Assembly (NCBI GenBank): GCA_964641125.1
Contig: CAZXMO010000054.1
Location: 1-25,148 of the forward strand
Direction of reading: 5' to 3'
From: JBKHAJ01 sp964641125
GTDB taxonomy: Bacteria; Spirochaetota; Spirochaetia; SPDA01; CAZSGZ01
DNA: 25,148 nucleotides
Position 1 is the stretch's first letter. Each line of letters begins with the position of its first letter. The notes beneath the pieces were generated by a model. That model was not told the origin of the DNA. It saw nothing but the letters and a program-made list of their open reading frames with translations, and searched no databases. Of this stretch, positions 13,762-22,418 are shown one piece after another. The translations under genes and the position numbers were made by a program.

Positions 13762-14691
13762 CTACCATCCGTTCTCCGCCGCGATTTTATAGAACTCGTC
13801 GATCATCTTGACGTCGTACCCGTAGAATTTGTAATTTTTCCGGGCGATACTGAACCAGCTTTTGTCGGGGGTGTCCGCCCCCCGGTCCACCTCGACAGCC
13901 GGGCTATAGCTTCTGCACCGGGAAGAAAAGATTGCGGTTATCCTGGCGGTGGCCTCGATGAACTTGTTCTCGAAAAAGCTCACATTGGAATTGACGGCAC
14001 TCGTCAAAAGCTCCTTGGGCAGGGTCCTGAGACCCTTTCCCGCCGCCTCAACAACTTTGTCGGCATACTGCGCCTGAATGGTGCCGGTAGTACTCTCGTG
14101 CTGCCTCGGCGCGGGACTGATCGACAAGATATGTATGATCGGTCTCAAAAGTAAGGAGGCGTTAATCATGTTCTTGATCGGGCCCTTGCCCATATCGAGC
14201 CGCTGAACCTTGGTCAGCTCGAAGTGGACATACTCTTTCCTGGCAAAGACCTGGTCCAAATACCGCTCGGCAACGTTATAATATAGGGCGGTAAAGGGTC
14301 CGGTAAAGCTTCTCCGGGCCTCGGGTCTTTCTATGATCCGGGTAAGAAAAGAATAGACCTCTCGGCGGATTTCGGCCCCGGAACCGTATCCGTTTCCGAA
14401 AAACGAGACAAAGGAGAAATCTACTCGCTCCCCGATGATCGTCTGCAGGGCCGGGAAGAGACGGCCGTTAATGTCCTCTACCAAAACACCGGTCAAGGCT
14501 GCCCAAATCTGCTCCCAATTCGCCCCGGGAAAAAAATTAGCCGACGAGAGGGTCGGAAACAGCTGAGATCCGTTCTTAGAGAGAAACTGAAGAATCTGTT
14601 CTTCCTGTTGGAGGGGGGTCAAACTCTTCAAGGCGGGGTTGGTCAGGAGGCGCCGGACAAAGGCCTGGGCTTTCTCGTTCCTCATATTCAT
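13762..14691 (-). CDS. Uncharacterised 309-residue protein
   Basis: I do not recognise this protein. It is soluble-looking and mostly helical, with no signal peptide and no clear membrane segment; the most hydrophobic stretch is around INASLLLRPIIHILSISPAP (about residues 176-195). The N-terminus MNMRNEKAQAFVRRLLTNPAL and the repeated LTPLQQEEQILQFLSKNG and NWEQIWAALTGVLVEDINGR segments suggest helical repeats. The C-terminus (SWFSIARKNYKFYGYDVKMI) is Tyr/Lys-rich. It is the first gene of the minus-strand group; its stop is 16 bases from the start of the voltage-sensor gene, so a functional link is plausible. It may be a cytoplasmic partner of that receptor, which has no output domain of its own. 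No enzyme motif was found. Confidence 0.65.
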   Translation of the reverse strand: MNMRNEKAQAFVRRLLTNPALKSLTPLQQEEQILQFLSKNGSQLFPTLSSANFFPGANWEQIWAALTGVLVEDINGRLFPALQTIIGERVDFSFVSFFGNGYGSGAEIRREVYSFLTRIIERPEARRSFTGPFTALYYNVAERYLDQVFARKEYVHFELTKVQRLDMGKGPIKNMINASLLLRPIIHILSISPAPRQHESTTGTIQAQYADKVVEAAGKGLRTLPKELLTSAVNSNVSFFENKFIEATARITAIFSSRCRSYSPAVEVDRGADTPDKSWFSIARKNYKFYGYDVKMIDEFYKIAAENGW

Positions 14692-14717
14692 TTTCTACTA
14701 TATCGACATAACCTTCA

Positions 14718-14746
14718 TTTACATGAACCCCTATTTACTCAATAAT
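14718..14746 (+). promoter_or_regulatory. Possible promoter placing the transcript start at GTG 14754
   Basis: TTTACA (14718-14723) is 17 bases from AATAAT (14741-14746). A transcription start 6-8 bases after the -10 box would fall at or next to the GTG start codon of the 1595-residue gene, which has no usable Shine-Dalgarno. The region is only 62 bases wide and also has to hold the promoter of the divergent 309-residue gene. Confidence 0.3.
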
Positions 14747-14753
14747 ACCTGAG

Positions 14754-17700
14754 GTGAGTCTTTCGCGCATCATTCTACCCGTACTGATACTCTGTATTAC
14801 GGCTGCGAGCGGTTCCGCGCAGGAGCTCGTACCCGAGGAATCCCCGAGCGCCCTCTTCGCGAGTGAGATCGGAGACACCGACGTGGACCTCTTTTTTACC
14901 GGCTTCTGGAAGGCTTCGCTCATGGGGTCCTTCTCCTTCGGGTACGACTCGGATCAGGGGACCCTAGTCCCCGCCGTCTTTCCCGATTTTGCCCCCGGTT
15001 TCCTCTTCCGGCAGATACCCGATCTGACCCTCTCCCTGTGGATCCGGGAGAAATACTTCTTCGAGACCACCATACAAGAAGACTCGAGCCTGAACACTTT
15101 CATGCTCGGATACCGGGGAGCGCAGGACGAGTTCTTGCGGTCGGTCCTTATCGGAAACACCGGGGTACAGATGGGGACATACGGATTTCTCAACTTCCCC
15201 GACCAGCCCTCCAACAGCCTCGGGGCTTCCGCCTTCATGCGCTCCGAGAGTACCGTGCACGAGCTGATGATCCGCTACGAGCCCTCCGAAACAACTACCG
15301 TCACTTTCTTAGGCAATAACAGGAGAGAAGAGAGCCTTGTAGGGCTCCCGGAGTATCTATCCGACCGGAGATTTCTCCTCCCCGACGGTAATGTGGAGGG
15401 TCTTATCATCTATATCCAGGATACCGAGGGGACGCTCTCCGGCGGGGACGGCAACCGGTACCGCCGGCTCGAGCCGGGAGAGGCCTACGTCTCGGAAACC
15501 GACGGGCTCATCGAGTTCGTCGAGCCGCGGACCGGCCGGGTCCTGGTGTACTATACCAAGGGGCCGGACGAGGTCGGCGACCCGGCCCTCGGCACCGGTT
15601 TTCTCGCCGGGGAGGACGGAAACATCATCGATATTACTCAGCCCGCGGTGGATTTCGCTTTCGGGATAACTTATCTTAACATCCCGCCGGGCGATTGGGG
15701 CTGGCAGGTCACCATCGAGGGGAACGACGCCCTCATGATCTTCGAGCCGGGGAGTTTTTCCCCCTTCGCTCTCCTGAACACCTATTCCCTCCCGGAAAAC
15801 GCCCCGGCCGAGGAATGGCGAAACTCCTGCGTCCTCCTGCCTAAGGACGACCGCTACGCCGACGGGAGCGCGGTCCCCATATCGGTGGATACCGGGGCGG
15901 GCTTCTTCACCGTCGAGTCAGCAGGCTCGGATCTCCGCGATCCCGCCCGGCGCTATCCCTTCGTGGTTGAATACCCCCTCCTCTACGGACCTAAGCGGGA
16001 GATATCCGAGGGATACTACGGGGAAGTCCTCGAGCTCACCGTTTTAGAGCCCGCGGAGGGGTTCTTCATCGATCCCGGCGCGGTCCCCGGCTCGGTCTCC
16101 GTCAGGATAAACGGAATTGCCGAACCCCGGTTTACCGTGGACTACGCCGTCGGCGAGGTGACCCTGGGGAGAAGGATCTTTCCCGAGGATACCGTGGAGA
16201 TCACCTACCGCACCACGGGCCCGGGGAGCGGGGGGAACATCATGATGGGGATCGGCAACCGGTTCGTCTTGAATCCCGCGTGGGAGATCGATCTTGCTCT
16301 GGGGCTCAACTGGAACCTCGCCTCCGGTTCCTACACGACGCGGCCGGGAGAGAATCCGGGGAGCGTTCTTTTGACGTCGGGTTTCTCCTACGGCAGCGAC
16401 CGGTTTAACGCCTCCTTCGACGCGGGATTGAGCTTCGCCACATCAGACACCGGGGGGCTCTTCCGCGGCCCCGGTATGGAGGAAGGGGGATTCTATATCG
16501 GAATAACCGAAAAGAACATATATCCCTCGTCGGTTCCGGCCTCGAATGTCGGCGGCCACGCCGTCGGCAGGGCTAATCGCGGCAGGCTTATCTACACCAA
16601 CTTCCGGACCTCTTCGCTTCTGACCGGCTCGGTCCTCATGCCCTACACCTGGGACGCTCCGGCGGACCAGGTCTACAGCTACGAGACCGGACAAAAGCCG
16701 GGACCCGCCGCCGCGGGGTCGGGGGGAAGCTCCGCCGACAACACGGTCATGGTCATGGATTTTGAGGTCAGCTCCTCGAACCACTGGGTGGGGGCCCAGA
16801 TCCCCCTGACGGCGGACGGGGGATACATCGACTTGAGCGGGGCGGAGAGTTTGAGCTTCTACTGGCTCGGGGAGGATCTGCCCGCCGATCTGGAATGCTA
16901 CGTTCACTTAGGCGCGGCGGGGGAAGACCTCGACGACGACGGTATCCTCGACAAAGAGAGCGGCCCCTACGCGCGGGGATTTCCCTTCAACGATCCCGCC
17001 AACGGGGCGGTCCTTTTGGTCGGGACCGGCCCGGATAACGGGGGAGACGGAGTCGTCGATTCGGAGGATATGAACGGTAACGGAATCCTCGACGCCGAAC
17101 GGAACGACCAGCTCGTGGAAAAAGGGGTCTCCCCCCTCCCCGGCTCGTCTTGGACCCTCGCGGAGGTTTCCTTCGACTCCGCCGACCGGGACAGGCTCCA
17201 CGCGGTCTCCGCATTCAGGATCGTCCTGGTCTACACGGGGACCGGAGACGCAAGCGGGAGGCTCATGGTAGGGGGCATATCCGTGGAGAGCAGCCCCTAT
17301 TACGGAGAGACGCCGTCGGGGAACATACACCTGCGAGAGCTCTTCGAGTTCCAGGTTTCTCCTCCTCCCCCGCAACTCTTGACCGAGGCCTTTCCCGAGG
17401 TATTAAACGATTTCCACCCCGGCGACTCGAGCCAGAAGGTCCTGGAAATCGAGTGGTCGAACATGGACCCGGGGGAGGAGTGGACGGCCACCGGCTACAC
17501 CACCCCCCTGCCCCTCGAAGAATACCGCAATCTGGAGTTCTACTATCGACTTCCCGTGGCCGCCCCCACCCCTTCGGGCACGGTCTTTCTCGAGATTACC
17601 GGTTCCGACGGCAGCGGACTCAAGGTCGGCCTTCCCGCGGAGGTCCGGGATGAATGGGCGAAGGTCTCCGTGGACCTCGCCGGCGACACCGTACTGGTCA

Positions 17701-19541
17701 ACGGGTCAGATTTCCCCGGCGCATCGGTTACCCGGACCGACACCACGGGAACCCTTTCGAAGATAGTGATACGGGGAACCGGCACAACCGACGGGACGAT
17801 GTATATAGATGAAATCCATTTGAAGAACGCCCATATCGCCGTCTCCGCGGGAGCGGCCGGGGAAGCGGAATACACCTACAACGGGGAATTGGTGAGCATT
17901 AACGGGGTACCGGTGGTAAGCAACCTCCGGCTCCGGGAGCAGACCGCCTTCATCGGAGACCGGTTCGCCTCGGGATTCGCCGAAAGCTACGCCCCCGGGA
18001 GCATAAGCACCGCCACCGAGGCGGAGGCGGACATCCTCTTTGTGGGGACCGCAATCGATTTCGAGCTCCTGTGGGCTCCCCCCCGTCTCTCCCTCTCCGG
18101 GGGACACGAGCTTACAATCCCTTCGATTCCGAGTCCGGTGGTCTTCACCGATCGGTACAGCCGGCAGCACGACGGAGAGGATTACTCCTTCTCCCGGAGC
18201 AATTCCCTTATCGTCGACATATTCGGCGCGGCGGGACTTACCCTGGTCCAGGAGACGGCACTTCTCTCGAACACCTTGACTCAAGGGTGGAGCGGGGGAA
18301 TCGTAACCACCCTTTCGGTACCGGTCACCTTCTCCGCGGATACCTCCTTCGAACAGGTTTCCGCCGGATATGCCGAACCGATATCGAACTACTTCGCCGG
18401 CTGGATTACGGGCTACCGGTTCTTCGCTCCCTGGCACGGAGACCCGGCGCCGGAGCAGGCCTGGGAGGCGGATGCGGGATTGAGGATCGACACCCTCCCC
18501 GTCGGGGGAAGACTCGACCATGTCCTGGGCTTCAGGCAGTACGGCGCAGCGGCACGAAGACAGCGAAACTACGCCTCCGTCGCCGGGGAGCTCCCCATGG
18601 TCTTTCTCGCCGAGACCCCCGCGGAATGGACCCTGACACCCCGATACGGCAGATCGTCAGCTCACATAATGGATACCCCCGGTGCGCGGGGGTTCGGAAC
18701 GGGATTTTTTCGATTCGGTACGGGATACGCCGCGGCCGAGTACTTCTACGGAAGCATCCCCTTCTACGAGATCTTCGCTCCCGTGCAGGGCGATTACTTT
18801 ACGTCCGGCAGCTCCGATTTTCTCGACGCCGACTATACGGCCGAAGCCGGGCTGAACCTCTCGAGACTCTCATCGTCCCGGATCATGGACCTCTTCGTAC
18901 CCAGCGCCGCGGGCCTCGGATTCATCCGTGCCCTCGAGCGAAGGGGAATCAACATTGAGGACACCCTGACTTGGGACCTCTCCCTCCGGATGACCGCTTT
19001 AAACCTCTTCGGACGAAGGGGCCTTAGACCCTTGGTTCGGTTCTACGAAACCGACGAGTTTACCACCTTGATAGAGCTCTCTCAAACCCGGGGGATCGGG
19101 ACGGAACACCTCTCTACCTCCTTCACCCTCGAGCACATCCTCACCTTCCTAGGCGGGAACAACGAGGAGCTCATCATCGATAATACCTTGGAGATAGGGA
19201 ACACCGATGAAAAGGGATATTCCACCTCCGACCGGGTCGAGATCCGGTTCACCTGGCGGACCCCTGCCGAGTTCTCCCTCGATCTCGATTTTATAGATGA
19301 AAAAAACCGTAGGTCCCTCTATTTTGAGCACATCGAAACTCTGGAAACGACTCTAGGACCCCGTTTCGATCCGCCCGTAAACGGACTCGACTTCGGAATA
19401 CTCGTGTCCCATTCCAGCAGTCTTGTGGTCCCCGAAACAGCCCACCTCCTGGCGCGGATCGCCCTGGGGCTCGATCGGAGCTCCGCGAGTCTTTGGGTCT
19501 TCGGGCTCCACGGGGGACTCGAGTTCAAAATCTCCTTCTGA
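14754..19541 (+). CDS. Giant exported, probably outer-membrane beta protein (SprA-like organisation)
   Basis: 1595 residues. A Sec signal peptide occupies 1-22 (MSLSRIILPVLILC then ITAASGSA) with likely cleavage after Ala22. The rest is almost all predicted beta strand. About 25-430 contains barrel-like strands and small beta modules; SVRINGIAEPRFTVDYAVGE with VTLGRRIFPEDTVEITYR resembles a module repeated in SprA-type translocons. Two jelly-roll-like domains follow (about 660-840 and 895-1015). The first contains two calcium-loop motifs, DLDDDGILD (725-733) and DMNGNGILD (772-780). From about 1050 to the end, alternating strands with aromatic ends finish in LEFKISF; a C-terminal Phe is a barrel-insertion signal. 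Likely a very large outer-membrane protein for transport or surface display; an SprA relationship is an impression, not an identification. The GTG start lacks a Shine-Dalgarno. Confidence 0.65.
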   Translation: MSLSRIILPVLILCITAASGSAQELVPEESPSALFASEIGDTDVDLFFTGFWKASLMGSFSFGYDSDQGTLVPAVFPDFAPGFLFRQIPDLTLSLWIREKYFFETTIQEDSSLNTFMLGYRGAQDEFLRSVLIGNTGVQMGTYGFLNFPDQPSNSLGASAFMRSESTVHELMIRYEPSETTTVTFLGNNRREESLVGLPEYLSDRRFLLPDGNVEGLIIYIQDTEGTLSGGDGNRYRRLEPGEAYVSETDGLIEFVEPRTGRVLVYYTKGPDEVGDPALGTGFLAGEDGNIIDITQPAVDFAFGITYLNIPPGDWGWQVTIEGNDALMIFEPGSFSPFALLNTYSLPENAPAEEWRNSCVLLPKDDRYADGSAVPISVDTGAGFFTVESAGSDLRDPARRYPFVVEYPLLYGPKREISEGYYGEVLELTVLEPAEGFFIDPGAVPGSVSVRINGIAEPRFTVDYAVGEVTLGRRIFPEDTVEITYRTTGPGSGGNIMMGIGNRFVLNPAWEIDLALGLNWNLASGSYTTRPGENPGSVLLTSGFSYGSDRFNASFDAGLSFATSDTGGLFRGPGMEEGGFYIGITEKNIYPSSVPASNVGGHAVGRANRGRLIYTNFRTSSLLTGSVLMPYTWDAPADQVYSYETGQKPGPAAAGSGGSSADNTVMVMDFEVSSSNHWVGAQIPLTADGGYIDLSGAESLSFYWLGEDLPADLECYVHLGAAGEDLDDDGILDKESGPYARGFPFNDPANGAVLLVGTGPDNGGDGVVDSEDMNGNGILDAERNDQLVEKGVSPLPGSSWTLAEVSFDSADRDRLHAVSAFRIVLVYTGTGDASGRLMVGGISVESSPYYGETPSGNIHLRELFEFQVSPPPPQLLTEAFPEVLNDFHPGDSSQKVLEIEWSNMDPGEEWTATGYTTPLPLEEYRNLEFYYRLPVAAPTPSGTVFLEITGSDGSGLKVGLPAEVRDEWAKVSVDLAGDTVLVNGSDFPGASVTRTDTTGTLSKIVIRGTGTTDGTMYIDEIHLKNAHIAVSAGAAGEAEYTYNGELVSINGVPVVSNLRLREQTAFIGDRFASGFAESYAPGSISTATEAEADILFVGTAIDFELLWAPPRLSLSGGHELTIPSIPSPVVFTDRYSRQHDGEDYSFSRSNSLIVDIFGAAGLTLVQETALLSNTLTQGWSGGIVTTLSVPVTFSADTSFEQVSAGYAEPISNYFAGWITGYRFFAPWHGDPAPEQAWEADAGLRIDTLPVGGRLDHVLGFRQYGAAARRQRNYASVAGELPMVFLAETPAEWTLTPRYGRSSAHIMDTPGARGFGTGFFRFGTGYAAAEYFYGSIPFYEIFAPVQGDYFTSGSSDFLDADYTAEAGLNLSRLSSSRIMDLFVPSAAGLGFIRALERRGINIEDTLTWDLSLRMTALNLFGRRGLRPLVRFYETDEFTTLIELSQTRGIGTEHLSTSFTLEHILTFLGGNNEELIIDNTLEIGNTDEKGYSTSDRVEIRFTWRTPAEFSLDLDFIDEKNRRSLYFEHIETLETTLGPRFDPPVNGLDFGILVSHSSSLVVPETAHLLARIALGLDRSSASLWVFGLHGGLEFKISF

Positions 19542-19570
19542 TTGACCGTGCCGGGCATTCACCGTATACT
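19542..19570 (+). promoter_or_regulatory. Promoter of the AAA ATPase operon
   Basis: TTGACC (19542-19547) begins directly after the TGA of the giant protein gene and is 17 bases from TATACT (19565-19570). The leader of about 32 bases carries a strong GGGAGGGGG (19596-19604) 4 bases before ATG 19609. This indicates that the following four-gene group is transcribed independently of the large gene. Confidence 0.65.
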
Positions 19571-19608
19571 GATAGGGTAACCATAGCGACCTACTGGGAG
19601 GGGGAAGT

Positions 19609-21363
19609 ATGGCCGAGCAGCTCATCAAAAAAAATCTCGAATTCATCAAGGTCCTGCCCGCTTGGGCACAGGACTTGTCGTACAAGTACTGTTCGAAAAC
19701 CTCGAACCTCTACATCGTCAACGGCAATATCCGGGACTTTCTCCCCCACCAGCTCTACGAGGGACAGTTCATTTTCGTACGGATTCAGGATTACATCTCG
19801 GAGGTCCTCTTCGGAAACCGGGACATCATCGCCTTCTACGACCGGAGCTCCGGCGTCAACTTCTGCACGCCGGAAATGCAGAAGGAGTACCTGACAACTA
19901 TGTCCGAGATGTACGAAGAGGATGATCCTTCCGATTTCATCTCGGTGGACCCCTTGAAGGGTTTCCACTACCTGGAAAGGTACTTCCTGATGAACATGAA
20001 CAAGAAGAAGCGGATCGTCCTTATTATAGACTACGCCGAGACGGTGGTACCCAATACCGACATATCGAAGCTCGGTGACGACGACCGGTACTGCCTGGTA
20101 ACCCTGAACAGATGGTCACACGACCCGATCTTCACCCAGGGTGATGTTTCCATACTGCTTCTCACCGAGAATCTAGTCGATATCAGCCAGAGGCTGGTCA
20201 AATCCCCCTCCACGGTCAAGGTGGATATCCCCATTCCCGACGAAACTGTACGGGCGAGCTTCCTGGAGTTCCTCTACCGGGACGAAGCGCTCCTGTTGGA
20301 CAGGGGACTCAATCCCGAGCGAATGGCCAAGATCACCTCGGGACTCAATCTCTTGAATCTCAATCAGATAGCCGCGGAGAGCTTCGAAGAGGACAGGCCG
20401 ATTTCCCTGGACTACCTCAGGCGGAAGAAAAAGGAGATCATCGAGAACGAGGCCGCGGGGCTGTTGGAGTTTATCGAATCGGAGCACGATTTGAAGATGA
20501 TTTCGGGGCACGATTTCGTCAAAAAGCGGTTCAAGAGCGCCGCCCGGGCCATCAAGCAGGGGCGTCTCGACGTCCTCCCCATGGGATACCTCATCTCAGG
20601 CCCCGTGGGGACCGGAAAGTCCTTTATGGTGACCGCCTTTGCCGGAGAAATTGGGATTCCCATTGTAAAGTTCCGGAACTTTCGGTCCAAGTGGCAGGGG
20701 GTTACCGAATCGAACCTGGAAAAGGTCCTCAATATTCTCAAAGCCATGGCCCCGGTGGGGGTTATGATCGATGAGGCCGACGCCTTCCTAGGCGACCGGA
20801 ACATGGAGGGGGATTCGGGAACGAGCAACCGGATATTCGCCCAGATAGCGAGCTTCATGGGGGACACCGAGTACCGGGGAAAGATTATCTGGTTTCTCAT
20901 CACCTGCAGGCCCGATCTCCTTCCCATCGACTTAAAACGGCAGGGGCGCGCCGAAGAGCACCTGGCTCTCTTCTATCCCGAGAGTACGGATGAGAAGGAG
21001 GACCTCTTCAAGATCCTGGTAAGCAAGCTGAAAATACGCCTCTCCGGAGAAGTTTCCGGAGCGGACCTCTTCAAGAAGCACAAGAACGACTTCTCCGGCG
21101 CCGATATCGAGGCAATCCTGATCCGGGCTAAGTTCAACGCGGCTATGAACAATCACGTCACCATTACCCGGGAGGATTTGGAAACCACCATCGAGGACTT
21201 TGTTCCCCCGGCCTATCCCCATGAAATCGAGCTCCAGAACTTAGTGGCGGTCCTCGAGTGCACCAGCAGGGAGATGGTACCGAAGAAATTCCAGAACCTA
21301 GACCGGGGAAAACTGATTGCGGACATCAAACAGCTCAAAACCCTCCTCGGAGAGCGGGAGTAG
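19609..21363 (+). CDS. Ycf46-like AAA ATPase with degenerate first AAA domain
   Basis: This 584-residue cytoplasmic protein has two AAA-type halves. The N-terminal half (about 20-270) has the strand KKRIVLIIDYAE (a Walker B-like remnant) and a NGNIRDF loop where Walker A should be, so it cannot bind ATP in the normal way. The C-terminal half starts ESEHDLKMISGHDFVKKRF and has an intact Walker A GPVGTGKS (331-338), Walker B VMIDEAD (385-391) and a sensor/arginine region ending LKRQGRAEE. The same order, a degenerate AAA then an active FtsH-like AAA, is seen in the Ycf46 family of cyanobacteria and plastids, whose role is poorly defined. There is no protease motif (HExxH) or membrane anchor. 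A remodelling ATPase role is inferred. It is the first gene of an operon with galM, the export protein and the helicase. Confidence 0.85.
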   Translation: MAEQLIKKNLEFIKVLPAWAQDLSYKYCSKTSNLYIVNGNIRDFLPHQLYEGQFIFVRIQDYISEVLFGNRDIIAFYDRSSGVNFCTPEMQKEYLTTMSEMYEEDDPSDFISVDPLKGFHYLERYFLMNMNKKKRIVLIIDYAETVVPNTDISKLGDDDRYCLVTLNRWSHDPIFTQGDVSILLLTENLVDISQRLVKSPSTVKVDIPIPDETVRASFLEFLYRDEALLLDRGLNPERMAKITSGLNLLNLNQIAAESFEEDRPISLDYLRRKKKEIIENEAAGLLEFIESEHDLKMISGHDFVKKRFKSAARAIKQGRLDVLPMGYLISGPVGTGKSFMVTAFAGEIGIPIVKFRNFRSKWQGVTESNLEKVLNILKAMAPVGVMIDEADAFLGDRNMEGDSGTSNRIFAQIASFMGDTEYRGKIIWFLITCRPDLLPIDLKRQGRAEEHLALFYPESTDEKEDLFKILVSKLKIRLSGEVSGADLFKKHKNDFSGADIEAILIRAKFNAAMNNHVTITREDLETTIEDFVPPAYPHEIELQNLVAVLECTSREMVPKKFQNLDRGKLIADIKQLKTLLGERE

Positions 21364-21386
21364 AAACGAAAATAGGAGTAAGCGGC

Positions 21387-22415
21387 ATGGAACTCAAGGA
21401 AACACAATTCGGGACCCTCGACGACGGCCGGGAGATATCCCGGTACGATCTGACGAATAAGAACGGCGTCAAGGCGTCGATCATCACCTACGGGGGTATT
21501 CTCATGTCCCTCGAGATGCCGGACCGGAACAAGAACGTAGGAGAGGTTACCCTGGGTTTCGACACCCTCGAAGGATACCTCTCGGACCACCCCTACTTCG
21601 GAGCAACAGTAGGCCGAGTCGCGAACCGGATCGCGGAGGGAAGGTTTACCTTGAACGGAAAAGAATACACCCTGGCCCAAAACAACGGGGAGAACCACCT
21701 CCACGGGGGTATCAAAGGCTTCGACAAGGTGGTGTGGAAGGCGGAAAGCGGCAAGAATACCGATTCGGCCTCGGTGGTCTTGAGCTATCTGAGCCCCGAC
21801 GGAGAGGAGGGATATCCGGGCAACCTGGATGTAACAGTGGTCTACACCCTCACCGAAGAGAACGAGCTCCGGATCGACTACACCGCGGCCACCGATGCGC
21901 CCACCCCGGTCAACCTGACCAACCACACCTACTGGAACCTCGCCGGAGGCGGCTCCGTCGTGGACCACTTCCTGACTCTCTTCGCCGATCATTACGTTCC
22001 GGTGGGAAACGATCTGATCCCGACGGGAGAGCTGCAGCACGTGGGGAACGGGCCCTTCGATTTCAAGCTGGGAAAGCGAATCGATCAGGATATCGACGAC
22101 GTGGGCGGTTTCGATCATTGCTGGGTCCTCAACAAGAAAGAAGGAGAGCTCGGGAACGCCGCTGAGCTCTACCTGCCGGATAACGGACGCTTTTTAAAGA
22201 TCTCCACCACCCAACCGGGAATCCAATTCTACTCGGGGAACTTCTTGGACGGAATCGAAGGCCGCGGCGGAGCAATATACGAGAAACACCACGGACTGTG
22301 TCTCGAATCGGAGTATCTTCCCGACGCAATCAACCAGGAGAACTTCGACTCAGCGGTACTGAATCCCGGCGAGACCTACCGTGAAACTACCGTCCACAGG
22401 TTCGATGTCAAATAG
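21387..22415 (+). CDS. galM: Aldose 1-epimerase (galactose mutarotase)
   Basis: This 342-residue cytoplasmic protein interconverts alpha and beta anomers of aldoses such as galactose and glucose. Family landmarks are GATVGRVANRI (72-82), NGENHLHGG (100-108), the general acid His180 in NLTNHTYWNLAG, FDHCW, and the general base Glu307 in LCLESEYLPDAINQ. Length is normal (about 340). ATG 21387 is chosen because AGGAG lies 9 bases upstream and it aligns with the family N-terminus; an in-frame start at 21258 would extend far into the ATPase gene. It is 23 bases downstream of the AAA ATPase and 3 bases upstream of the membrane protein, so it sits inside an operon. No other Leloir-pathway gene is in view. 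Confidence 0.93.
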   Translation: MELKETQFGTLDDGREISRYDLTNKNGVKASIITYGGILMSLEMPDRNKNVGEVTLGFDTLEGYLSDHPYFGATVGRVANRIAEGRFTLNGKEYTLAQNNGENHLHGGIKGFDKVVWKAESGKNTDSASVVLSYLSPDGEEGYPGNLDVTVVYTLTEENELRIDYTAATDAPTPVNLTNHTYWNLAGGGSVVDHFLTLFADHYVPVGNDLIPTGELQHVGNGPFDFKLGKRIDQDIDDVGGFDHCWVLNKKEGELGNAAELYLPDNGRFLKISTTQPGIQFYSGNFLDGIEGRGGAIYEKHHGLCLESEYLPDAINQENFDSAVLNPGETYRETTVHRFDVK

Positions 22416-22418
22416 CGT

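Noticed and set aside
14754..14800. A reading of the giant protein as a lipoprotein because of Cys14 in the signal peptide.
   Set aside because: The residues before Cys14 (LIL) do not form a lipobox with a small residue at -1, and a normal signal peptidase I site follows at Ala22.
17706..18521. A 271-codon minus-strand frame and several plus-strand alternative frames inside the giant gene.
   Set aside because: Their translations are Arg/Gly/Pro-rich and have no family motifs. The long frame with a signal peptide and a beta pattern explains the region.
21213..22118. A 301-codon open frame on the minus strand opposite galM.
   Set aside because: It lies antisense to a protein with unmistakable aldose 1-epimerase motifs. 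The translation is low in recognisable motifs and looks like a GC-rich shadow.
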